From assembly GCA_023257495.1 (NCBI GenBank), contig JALRCC010000213.1, positions 1 to 5,608 of the forward strand: 5,608 nt of DNA, in the 5' to 3' direction. Made by a program: the position numbers and the translations under genes. The notes under the pieces were generated by a model that was not told the origin of the DNA, made no database searches, and saw nothing but the letters and a program-made list of their open reading frames with translations. The DNA comes from Rugosibacter sp. (lineage in GTDB: Bacteria > Pseudomonadota > Gammaproteobacteria > Burkholderiales > Rhodocyclaceae). Below are positions 1 to 5,608 of this stretch, one piece after another (the first letter of the stretch is position 1; each line of letters begins with the position of its first letter).

Positions 1-823
1 CGCGGTCTTCCAGGTGATAGCGCAGGCCGCGTGCGAGCACGGTTTTTTCGATGTCCTTGCCATAGCGCACCATGTCTTCGACCGAATCCGCATGGTCGAT
101 GCGGATGACATCTTGCTCAATGATCGGCCCTTGATCCAGCGCTTCGGTGACATAGTGGCAGGTTGCGCCGATCAGCTTCACGCCGCGCGTATGGGCTTGA
201 TGATAAGGTTTGGCCCCCACGAAGGAAGGCAAAAAGCTGTGGTGAATATTGATGATGCGCCCGGCATACGCAGAGCACAACTCGGGTGACAGAATCTGCA
301 TGTAGCGCGCAAGCACCATGGTGTCACCCCGGGCTTCATCAAACAGACGGTGCACCTCGGCATACGCTGCGGCTTTGTTGTCTGGCGTAACTGGCACATG
401 ATGAAAAGGAATGCCATGCCACTCAACGAAACCTTTGAAGGTGTCATGGTTTGAAATCACGCAAGCAATGTCGATATTTAATTCATTGGCTTGCCAGCGG
501 GCAAGCAGGTCGTATAAACAATGTTCTTGTTTGCTGACCATGATTACGACGCGTTTTTTGATGGCAGAGTCATTGATGCGCCAATCCATGCGGAGATCGG
601 TTGCGATGGGCGTAAAGCGCTGACGAAACGCCTCAAGTGACAACGGGAGCGAGTCGGCCTTGACTTCGATGCGCATGAAATAGTGGCCATCCATCGCATC
701 GGCATGAAAGCTGGATTCAAGAATCCAGCCTTGGTGTTCCGCGATAAAGCCGGTGACGCGCGCGATGATGCCGACTTGATCCGGACATGACGCGCTGAGC
801 GTGTAAAAGCGTTGGGTGTGCAT
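1..823 (-). CDS. purU: Formyltetrahydrofolate deformylase PurU (3' end cut by window edge)
   Basis: This cytoplasmic enzyme hydrolyses 10-formyl-tetrahydrofolate to formate and tetrahydrofolate, which balances the one-carbon pool and supplies formate for purine synthesis. I translated 274 codons with no stop before the window edge. Residues about 7-85 form an N-terminal ACT domain (SCPDQVGIIARVTGF at 12-26). Residues about 90-274 form the formyltransferase-like hydrolase domain. RIINIHHSFLPSF (189-201) carries the expected catalytic Asn192 and His194. The third catalytic residue, Asp230, is in ALDQGPII, and the family motif GAKPYHQA is at 203-210. The E. coli protein is 280 residues, and by comparison about a dozen C-terminal residues are missing here. 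The ATG has TAAGG eight bases upstream (832-836). The gene starts 21 bp after the thrH stop, so the two probably share a transcript. In E. coli, PurU is activated by methionine and inhibited by glycine; the ACT domain suggests similar control, which is inference here. Confidence 0.96.
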   Translation of the reverse strand, partial: MHTQRFYTLSASCPDQVGIIARVTGFIAEHQGWILESSFHADAMDGHYFMRIEVKADSLPLSLEAFRQRFTPIATDLRMDWRINDSAIKKRVVIMVSKQEHCLYDLLARWQANELNIDIACVISNHDTFKGFVEWHGIPFHHVPVTPDNKAAAYAEVHRLFDEARGDTMVLARYMQILSPELCSAYAGRIINIHHSFLPSFVGAKPYHQAHTRGVKLIGATCHYVTEALDQGPIIEQDVIRIDHADSVEDMVRYGKDIEKTVLARGLRYHLEDR

Positions 824-844
824 TAGATGTGCCTTAGGTAAGTC

Positions 845-1465
845 TCAGGCGATCAAGGCCAGTCTGGTGGCAGCGGAATCAATTTCAGCGCGCAAGGCAG
901 CGTAATTCAGAGTGACCGGAAATTGCGGAAATTCATCGATCACATTTTGCGGAGGGTGAAACAAAATGCCGGCGTGGGCCTCGCTCAACATGGCCGTATC
1001 GTTGTAGGAGTCGCCTGCGGCAATCACTTGAAAGCGCAGTTCTTTAAAGCGTTGCACGGCTTCCTTTTTCTGATTCGGCATACGCAAATGGTAATTCACC
1101 AGAAAGCCTGCGGCATCCGCTTCAAGCTTGTGGCAAAACAGTGTCGGCATGCCCAGTTGTGCCATGAGCGGCATGGCAAATTCGTAGAAGGTATCGGACA
1201 AAATAATGACTTGGAAGTCGCGTCGCAATGCATCAAGAAATTCTTTCGCACCCGTCATCGGGCCCATTTCAGCAATGACTTTTTGAATATCGGGCAGCCC
1301 CAGCTTGTGCGTTTTCAGCAGATCCAGCCGATACGTCATCAGCTTGTCATAGTCAGGCTCATCGCGTGTGGTGCGGCGCAATTCACTAATGCCGGTGCGT
1401 TTGGCAAATTCAATCCAGATTTCAGGTACCAGAACCCCTTCGAGGTCGAGACAGACAAGTTGCAC
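845..1465 (-). CDS. thrH: ThrH: phosphoserine phosphatase / homoserine phosphotransferase
   Basis: This is a haloacid dehalogenase superfamily enzyme of 206 residues; Pseudomonas aeruginosa ThrH is 205. The Pseudomonas enzyme dephosphorylates phosphoserine and can pass the phosphate to homoserine, linking serine and threonine synthesis. The protein aligns with remembered ThrH almost end to end without gaps. Motif I is DLEGVL, with nucleophile Asp7 and a Glu in place of the usual second Asp (Glu9), as is typical of ThrH. Motif II is ILSDTFYEF with Ser90. The motif III lysine is probably Lys133. Motif IV is GDSYND (151-156), with Asp152 and Asp156 for magnesium. AHAGILFH (163-170) and EFPQFP (178-183) are ThrH-like. 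The start is GTG, chosen because it gives the family N-terminus and has GGAGA seven bases upstream. A stop 21 bp before purU suggests an operon. SerB is the closest alternative, but the length and motifs favour ThrH. Confidence 0.95.
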   Translation of the reverse strand: MQLVCLDLEGVLVPEIWIEFAKRTGISELRRTTRDEPDYDKLMTYRLDLLKTHKLGLPDIQKVIAEMGPMTGAKEFLDALRRDFQVIILSDTFYEFAMPLMAQLGMPTLFCHKLEADAAGFLVNYHLRMPNQKKEAVQRFKELRFQVIAAGDSYNDTAMLSEAHAGILFHPPQNVIDEFPQFPVTLNYAALRAEIDSAATRLALIA

Positions 1466-1471
1466 GCAGAT

Positions 1472-1476
1472 TCTCC
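1472..1476 (-). promoter_or_regulatory. Ribosome binding site fixing the GTG start of thrH
   Basis: Read on the minus strand, GGAGA lies seven bases before the GTG start and follows a T-rich stretch. This strong Shine-Dalgarno match supports the non-ATG start, which also agrees with the conserved ThrH N-terminus. Confidence 0.8.
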
Positions 1477-1537
1477 AAAAAGTTATGCGAGGCGGTATCC
1501 AGCAAGACGGCGCTGGTCACACGGCGCGAGAGCGCGG

Positions 1538-1567
1538 ATTTTACCTGTTTGACGACGTGGTATTCAA
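1538..1567 (-). promoter_or_regulatory. Candidate sigma-70 promoter for thrH-purU
   Basis: On the minus strand, TTGAAT (1562-1567) is followed after 18 bases by TAAAAT (1538-1543). These match the -35 and -10 consensus at 4 of 6 and 5 of 6 positions. Transcription would start near base 1530 and leave a leader of about 65 bases before thrH. The -35 box lies immediately after the trxC stop codon. The 109-bp gap contains no terminator-like hairpin with a T-tract, only a four-pair GCGC stem (1524-1535), so read-through from trxC is also possible. This is pattern matching only. Confidence 0.4.
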
Positions 1568-1574
1568 AGTGATC

Positions 1575-2018
1575 TTACCGATGGGCAAGTGCCCAGTGGC
1601 TAATGGCCTCCGTTGGCATCGCCCCGGCTTGTCGTGCGACTTCACGGCCCTGCTTGAAGATAATCAGGGTAGGAATGCTGCGAATACCAAACCGTGCTGC
1701 CAGAGTGGGCTGCGCTTCGGTATCCACTTTGCCTGAGCGTATCTGTGGCTCCAGTTTTTGTGCAGCAGCGGCAAAGGCTGGTGCCATGGTACGGCATGGC
1801 CCGCACCAGGGTGCCCAAAAGTCGACCAGCAGAGGCAAGTCGCTGCGTTCTGCATGGGCAGCAAAATTGGCTGCGTCCAGCGTAACAGGCGTACCTGTAA
1901 ATAGTGGGTGTTTGCATTTGCCACAGATGCCATGCGCATCATCAGCGCTGATGCGTTCGGCAGGCAGGCGATTCAAGGTGTGGCAGTGCGGGCAGGCAAC
2001 GAGGCGGGCGATAGGCAT
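1575..2018 (-). CDS. trxC: Thioredoxin 2 (TrxC), zinc-ribbon thioredoxin
   Basis: This cytoplasmic protein-disulfide reductase is reduced by thioredoxin reductase and serves oxidative stress defence and general thiol exchange. It has 147 residues; E. coli TrxC has 139. An N-terminal zinc ribbon has two complete cysteine pairs, CPHC (9-12) and CGKC (32-35). The thioredoxin fold follows from about residue 45, with the active site WAPWCGPCR (catalytic Cys72 and Cys75) and the cis-proline loop RSIPT (Pro116). The FGIRSIPT stretch closely matches E. coli TrxC. I chose the ATG at 2018 because GGAG lies six bases upstream (2025-2028) and MPIARLVACPHC is the expected family N-terminus. The frame stays open upstream to a TTG at 2111, but those 31 codons resemble nothing in the family. 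In E. coli trxC is controlled by OxyR; I see no convincing OxyR site here. It is divergent from the transporter gene and 109 bp upstream of thrH. Confidence 0.96.
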   Translation of the reverse strand: MPIARLVACPHCHTLNRLPAERISADDAHGICGKCKHPLFTGTPVTLDAANFAAHAERSDLPLLVDFWAPWCGPCRTMAPAFAAAAQKLEPQIRSGKVDTEAQPTLAARFGIRSIPTLIIFKQGREVARQAGAMPTEAISHWALAHR

Positions 2019-2144
2019 GCGGGGCTCCACGGGTTGTATGATAAGAACGATTACATGGGTTCTATCCAGCGTGAAATCAAGTTTGTCCGATCGCTTTATA
2101 GCGCGGCGCAATTGAAATGATTGCCTTCTGAGCAGTGACTGTGC
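2019..2144. promoter_or_regulatory. Divergent intergenic region between trxC and the transporter gene
   Basis: These 126 bases must hold the start signals for both flanking genes unless the transporter is read from elsewhere. I find no strong promoter on either strand. Minus-strand possibilities for trxC are TATCAT close to the gene, and TTGATT with TGTAAT at a long 19-base spacing. On the plus strand an AT-rich TTTATA (2095-2100) could be a -10 element but lacks a good -35. TTTATA also sits between CGC and GCG arms. A short imperfect inverted repeat, GCAAT (2108-2112) and ATTGC (2120-2124), could be a small operator. None of these is well supported. Confidence 0.3.
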
Positions 2145-3398
2145 ATGAACAAAAAAAACGCTTCACACATTTTGCCGATTCTCCTGCCCTACGCCTTCGG
2201 CTATTTTCTGTCTTATCTGTTGCGCAATGTCAATGCCGTCATCGCGCCTGATTTAACCCATGAGCTCGGGCTCAGCGCGGCTGATCTGGGATTTCTCACC
2301 AGCGCCTATCTGATTGGTTTTGCTCTGGCGCAACTGCCGCTGGGTATTGCACTCGACCGCTGGGGGCCGCGCCGGGTTGAATCGGCTTTGCTGGTGCTGG
2401 CAGCGATGGGATGCGTCGGCTTTGGATTGGGGCATACCCTCACCCAGCTTGCCTTGGCGCGCGGGTTGATCGGTCTGGGGGTTTCGGCGTGCTTGATGGC
2501 CTCGTTCAAGGCTTTTTCGCAAGCATTTTCAGCGACACGTCAGGCTTCGATGAATTCATCCATCATGGTCGCTGGCGGCATGGGCGGCATTACGGCGAGT
2601 GCGCCTTTCGGTCTGCTGTTGCCTTATGCGGGTTGGCGCAATATTTTTCTTTGTCTGGCCGCGCTGACATTGATTGCAGCGTATGCCATACGCCGAACCC
2701 CAGAGCAGGATCAGCCTGCGCAAACGGTACCGCTGGCTGATCTTGTCCGGGGCATAGGCGGCATATTTGCTTCGCGTGCTTTCTGGAGATTTGCACCACA
2801 AACCGGTTTTCTCATTGGTGGCTTTGTTTCCATTCAGGGGTTGTGGGCCATGCCCTGGCTATTGGGCGTTAATGCTTACTCTCAGCAAAATGCTTCATTT
2901 CACATGCTGCTGTTAAGCCTCACATTAACGATAGGCTACTTTCTGCTGGCGACCCAGATCGCTGCGCTGATCCGTCGTGGTTTAACCATAGAGCGGATTT
3001 TTTTCTGGGGGGCTTTGGCGGCACTAGGCGTGTCTTTGCTGTTGATTATGGGCGTAGGGGAAAGTCATCTGATGTGGATACTCTTCGGATTTTTCTGTGC
3101 CAGTTTCAATTTGATTTATGCCGCGCATGCCAGCTATTATCCGGCGCAGCTTTCAGGCCGCGCAAATACCTGCCTCAACTTGATCGTCTTTGTCGGCGGG
3201 TTTGGTTTGCAGTGGGGGTTTGGCGGCGTGGTTGATCTGGCACAGGCTCACGGATTTTTACGCGCCCAAGCCCTTCAGATCGCATGGGGCAGTCTGCTGG
3301 TTTTGCAGGTAGCAAGCGTGATCTGGTTTATGGCGAGTAAATCCTGGGTGAATTCAATGCCAGTAGCCATAGCGCGGGACCATAACGCAGAACAATAA
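2145..3398 (+). CDS. Major facilitator superfamily transporter, substrate unknown
   Basis: This inner-membrane secondary transporter has 417 residues, a usual length for a 12-helix MFS protein. Hydrophobic segments lie near residues 9-35, 45-69, 80-98, 102-122, 138-160, 165-183, 218-240, 252-275, 285-304, 308-328, 343-364 and 375-397. Family motif A is intact between helices 2 and 3, GIALDRWGPRRV (67-78). Helix 5 is rich in glycine and proline (GGMGGITASAPFG, 144-156) and ends in GWRNIF (163-168), a common MFS feature. A central loop of about 35 residues separates the halves. Helix 1 carries Arg27 and two Asn residues (28, 30), which may be substrate contacts; this is inference. I cannot assign a substrate. 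The ATG has only a weak ribosome site (GAG at 2130-2132), but it gives the expected short N-terminus. Codons 3-5 include a run of eight A. The gene stands alone, divergent from trxC and convergent with prlC. Confidence 0.93.
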   Translation: MNKKNASHILPILLPYAFGYFLSYLLRNVNAVIAPDLTHELGLSAADLGFLTSAYLIGFALAQLPLGIALDRWGPRRVESALLVLAAMGCVGFGLGHTLTQLALARGLIGLGVSACLMASFKAFSQAFSATRQASMNSSIMVAGGMGGITASAPFGLLLPYAGWRNIFLCLAALTLIAAYAIRRTPEQDQPAQTVPLADLVRGIGGIFASRAFWRFAPQTGFLIGGFVSIQGLWAMPWLLGVNAYSQQNASFHMLLLSLTLTIGYFLLATQIAALIRRGLTIERIFFWGALAALGVSLLLIMGVGESHLMWILFGFFCASFNLIYAAHASYYPAQLSGRANTCLNLIVFVGGFGLQWGFGGVVDLAQAHGFLRAQALQIAWGSLLVLQVASVIWFMASKSWVNSMPVAIARDHNAEQ

Positions 3399-3413
3399 AA
3401 CAGCCCGGTGATT

Positions 3414-3455
3414 GCCGGATCGAACGATCATTCGATCCGGCCGGACTTTTATTTT
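3414..3455. terminator. Bidirectional rho-independent terminator between convergent genes
   Basis: A perfect 11-bp stem (GCCGGATCGAA at 3414-3424 pairing with TTCGATCCGGC at 3431-3441) encloses a six-base loop. On the plus strand it is followed by CGGACTTTTATTTT, giving two T4 tracts that can end the transporter transcript; the second tract overlaps the prlC stop codon. On the minus strand the same hairpin is followed by a less tight T-rich stretch, GTTTTATT (3394-3401), about 12 bases from the stem, so termination from prlC may be weaker. The hairpin fills most of the 55-bp gap between the two stop codons. Confidence 0.8.
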
Positions 3456-5577
3456 AAGCAGTCACAGTCATGCCGCTATGGCGCAATAACGCATCCGGCT
3501 GGGGTGCGCGGCCACGAAAGGCAGTGAAGGATTCCAGGGCCGGACGTGAGCCGCCAACGGCCAGAATCTCGCGCCAGAAACGTTCACCGGTGACGGCATC
3601 CAGCGTGCTGCCAAGGCTTTGGCTGGCTTCTTCAAAGGCGGCGTAAGCGTCAGCCGACAAGACTTCCGCCCATTTGTAGCTGTAATAGCCCGCGGCATAA
3701 CCGCCTGCGAAAATATGCGAAAAGCTATTCGGAAACCGGTTCCATTCCGGGGGCACGATCACCGCAACTTCACGCCTGACGATATCAAGCAATTGCTGCA
3801 CGGTTTGCTCACCATTCGGGGTGTAGTCGCTATGAATGAGCAAATCAAACAAGCTGAATTCCACTTGTCGCAAGAGCTGCAACCCGCTCTGAAAATTTTT
3901 CGCGGCCAGCATTTTGGCGTATAACGCCTGCGGCAGAGGCTCCCCCATATCTACATGCGAGGTCATGCCGCTCAGCACATCCCACTCCCAGCAAAAATTC
4001 TCCATAAACTGACTGGGCAACTCGACCGCATCCCACTCCACGCCGCGTATACCCGAGATGGGCAGCTCATCGACCTCGGTGAGCAGGTGGTGCAGACCGT
4101 GTCCGCATTCATGAAACAAGGTGATGACATCATCATGGCTGAAGGTCGCCGGACGCTGCCTTCCACCTTCGCCAATCGGTGCAGGAAAATTACAATTCAG
4201 GTAGGCAACGGGGGTTTGGATAGCTGCTTGATTGCTGCTTGATAAGTCGGTTGTGGCCAAGTCTGCCACCAGACGGCGACGGGTTATCGCTTCATCCATC
4301 CACGCGCCGCCACGCTTGGTTTCACGAGCGTAAAGGTCAACGTAAAACTGGCCGATCAATTTACCTGCGCGTTCAATGCGGAAGAACTTTACGGCGGCAT
4401 CCCATACAGGGGCAGTGTCCGCCAAAATGGTCACGCGATAAAGCGATTCGACCACGCGGAACAAACCCGCCAGCACTTTATGTTCAGGGAAGTATTGCTT
4501 CACTTCATCATCTGAAAAACTGTAGCGTGCCTGGCGCAATTTCTCTGATACCCACGACATGTCCCAGCTTTCCAGCGTGGATAGCCCCAGTTCTTCCTTG
4601 GCAAAAGCGCGTAACTCGGCTAAATCTTTTTCGGCAAACAACCGCGCCTTCCTGGCCAGGTCACGTAAAAATTCAGCCACATGCAGAGGGCTGTCGGCCA
4701 TTTTGGTAACCAGAGAGACTTCAGCAAAATTGGCGTAACCCAAGAGGTGGGCTTCTTCAGCGCGCAGAGCGAGAATCTGGTTAATCAAAGGGCCGTTATC
4801 CCATGCTGCGTTACCGAATTCCGAGGCGCGAGTGGCCGATGCACGATACATGCGCGCACGCAGGTCGCGATGATTGGCGTATTGCAAAACGGGCATGTAG
4901 GAGGGGGCATGCAGGGTGAATTTCCAGCCGGGCTTGCCGTCTTTTTCAGCCGCAGCACGAGCGGCAGCGATGACATCTTCCGGCAAGCCGGAAAGATCTG
5001 CTGCATCGCTTATCCATTCAGCATGAGCGTTGGTGGCATCCAGCACGTTTTCCGAAAATTTGGCGGCCAGGGCAGAGAGTGTTTCCTGGATTTCCTTGAA
5101 GCGAGGTTTTTTACCTTCGGGGAGCTCTGCGCCAGACAGGCGAAAGTCACGCAATTCATGGTTGATGATGGTTTGCCGTGCGGTGGAGAGTGCATTAAAC
5201 GCCGTGCTCTCTGCCAGGGTTTTGTACTTGGAAAATAGCGCCAGATTTTGCCCCAGATCAGCATAAAAACCGGACACTTCAGGCAATAGTGCGTTGTAGG
5301 CCTCGCGCCAGGGCGGAATGTCGTTGACGGAATGCAGGTGGCCAACAATGCCCCAGGCGCGCGAAAGGCGCTCACCCGCGTCGAGCATGGGCTGTACAAA
5401 ATCGTCCCACGTGGCTGGAGTGGTTGGCTCAATCAGCTGTTGAATAACCGCACGGTTTTCAGCCAGCAGTTGCTTGATCGCAGGGGCTACGTGTTCCGGC
5501 GTGATCGTATCAAAGCGCGGCAAGCCGGAGAAGTTGAGTAACGGGTTGGTGGCATCTATGGGAGTTGTCTGGTTCAT
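3454..5577 (-). CDS. prlC: Oligopeptidase A (M3 family zinc metallopeptidase)
   Basis: This cytoplasmic zinc endopeptidase cleaves short peptides, including degraded signal peptides, and feeds amino-acid recycling. It has 707 residues against 680 for E. coli OpdA/PrlC. An M3 N-terminal helical region spans about 20-225 and the catalytic domain about 230-700. The zinc motif is FHECGHGLHHLLT (488-500), with ligands His489 and His493 and catalytic Glu490. The third ligand is Glu519 in EWDAVELPSQFMEN (514-527). The substrate-binding segment HIFAGGYAAGYYSYKW (621-636) is nearly identical to E. coli OpdA. Cys491 fills a position that is Phe in the E. coli enzyme. The ATG start adds about nine residues before NPLL, which aligns with the E. 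coli N-terminus. No Shine-Dalgarno sequence is visible upstream, and the frame stays open to the window edge without another standard start codon. The gene converges on the transporter gene with a shared terminator. Confidence 0.97.
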   Translation of the reverse strand: MNQTTPIDATNPLLNFSGLPRFDTITPEHVAPAIKQLLAENRAVIQQLIEPTTPATWDDFVQPMLDAGERLSRAWGIVGHLHSVNDIPPWREAYNALLPEVSGFYADLGQNLALFSKYKTLAESTAFNALSTARQTIINHELRDFRLSGAELPEGKKPRFKEIQETLSALAAKFSENVLDATNAHAEWISDAADLSGLPEDVIAAARAAAEKDGKPGWKFTLHAPSYMPVLQYANHRDLRARMYRASATRASEFGNAAWDNGPLINQILALRAEEAHLLGYANFAEVSLVTKMADSPLHVAEFLRDLARKARLFAEKDLAELRAFAKEELGLSTLESWDMSWVSEKLRQARYSFSDDEVKQYFPEHKVLAGLFRVVESLYRVTILADTAPVWDAAVKFFRIERAGKLIGQFYVDLYARETKRGGAWMDEAITRRRLVADLATTDLSSSNQAAIQTPVAYLNCNFPAPIGEGGRQRPATFSHDDVITLFHECGHGLHHLLTEVDELPISGIRGVEWDAVELPSQFMENFCWEWDVLSGMTSHVDMGEPLPQALYAKMLAAKNFQSGLQLLRQVEFSLFDLLIHSDYTPNGEQTVQQLLDIVRREVAVIVPPEWNRFPNSFSHIFAGGYAAGYYSYKWAEVLSADAYAAFEEASQSLGSTLDAVTGERFWREILAVGGSRPALESFTAFRGRAPQPDALLRHSGMTVTA

Positions 5578-5608
5578 GTGAATGTTGGCGACAGAGCGAA
5601 AAAGAAGT

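Noticed and set aside
1524..1535. GCGC-GAGA-GCGC mini-hairpin between trxC and thrH as a terminator
   Set aside because: The stem is only four pairs and no T-tract follows on the minus strand.
923..1552. A 209-codon plus-strand reading frame opposite thrH
   Set aside because: It lies almost wholly antisense to a clear thrH gene. Its product is rich in His, Arg and Gln, has no recognisable domain, and no good ribosome site precedes it.
2019..2111. N-terminal extension of trxC to a TTG at 2111
   Set aside because: The 31 extra residues do not resemble TrxC, and a good ribosome site and the family N-terminus both point to the ATG at 2018.
1603..2115. A 170-codon plus-strand reading frame opposite trxC
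   Set aside because: It is a shadow of the well-supported trxC coding strand; the predicted protein is of low complexity (Ala, Arg, Ser) with no family features.
4239..5238. Two plus-strand frames of 156 and 185 codons opposite prlC (4239-4709 and 4681-5238)
   Set aside because: Both are antisense to conserved parts of oligopeptidase A and show no domain, signal or plausible start site.
1..5608. CRISPR arrays, tRNA or rRNA genes, insertion sequences and phage att sites
   Set aside because: I saw no spaced direct repeats, no tRNA-like cloverleaf and no terminal inverted repeats or transposase sequence; nearly all bases are accounted for by five ordinary genes.

Overview
The window looks like an ordinary chromosomal segment of a mid-GC proteobacterium. 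The protein sequences (a Trx2-type thioredoxin with a zinc ribbon, ThrH, PurU, an OpdA-type M3 peptidase) fit a beta- or gammaproteobacterium, and I lean towards Betaproteobacteria. This is judged by eye from remembered family sequences, without a search. Nothing in it looks mobile, phage-derived or recently acquired.

Layout: bases 1-2018 hold three minus-strand genes read trxC, thrH, purU. purU (formyltetrahydrofolate deformylase) runs off the left edge without its last dozen or so codons. thrH (phosphoserine phosphatase / homoserine phosphotransferase) begins with GTG and lies only 21 bp upstream of purU, so the two are probably co-transcribed. trxC (thioredoxin 2) lies 109 bp upstream of thrH, and that gap holds a plausible sigma-70 promoter for thrH-purU. 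A 126-bp divergent intergenic region (2019-2144) separates trxC from a plus-strand 12-helix major facilitator superfamily transporter of unknown substrate (2145-3398). That gene converges on a minus-strand oligopeptidase A gene (prlC, 3454-5577). The two stop codons are 55 bp apart and flank one perfect 11-bp hairpin, likely a shared bidirectional terminator. The last 31 bp (5578-5608) are the upstream edge of prlC.

Functionally, thrH and purU both touch one-carbon metabolism. ThrH can supply serine, the main donor of one-carbon units to tetrahydrofolate. PurU hydrolyses 10-formyl-tetrahydrofolate to formate and free tetrahydrofolate. TrxC is a cytoplasmic disulfide reductase linked to oxidative and metal stress. 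PrlC degrades short peptides in the cytoplasm. No previously undescribed system is apparent, and the findings below are modest.
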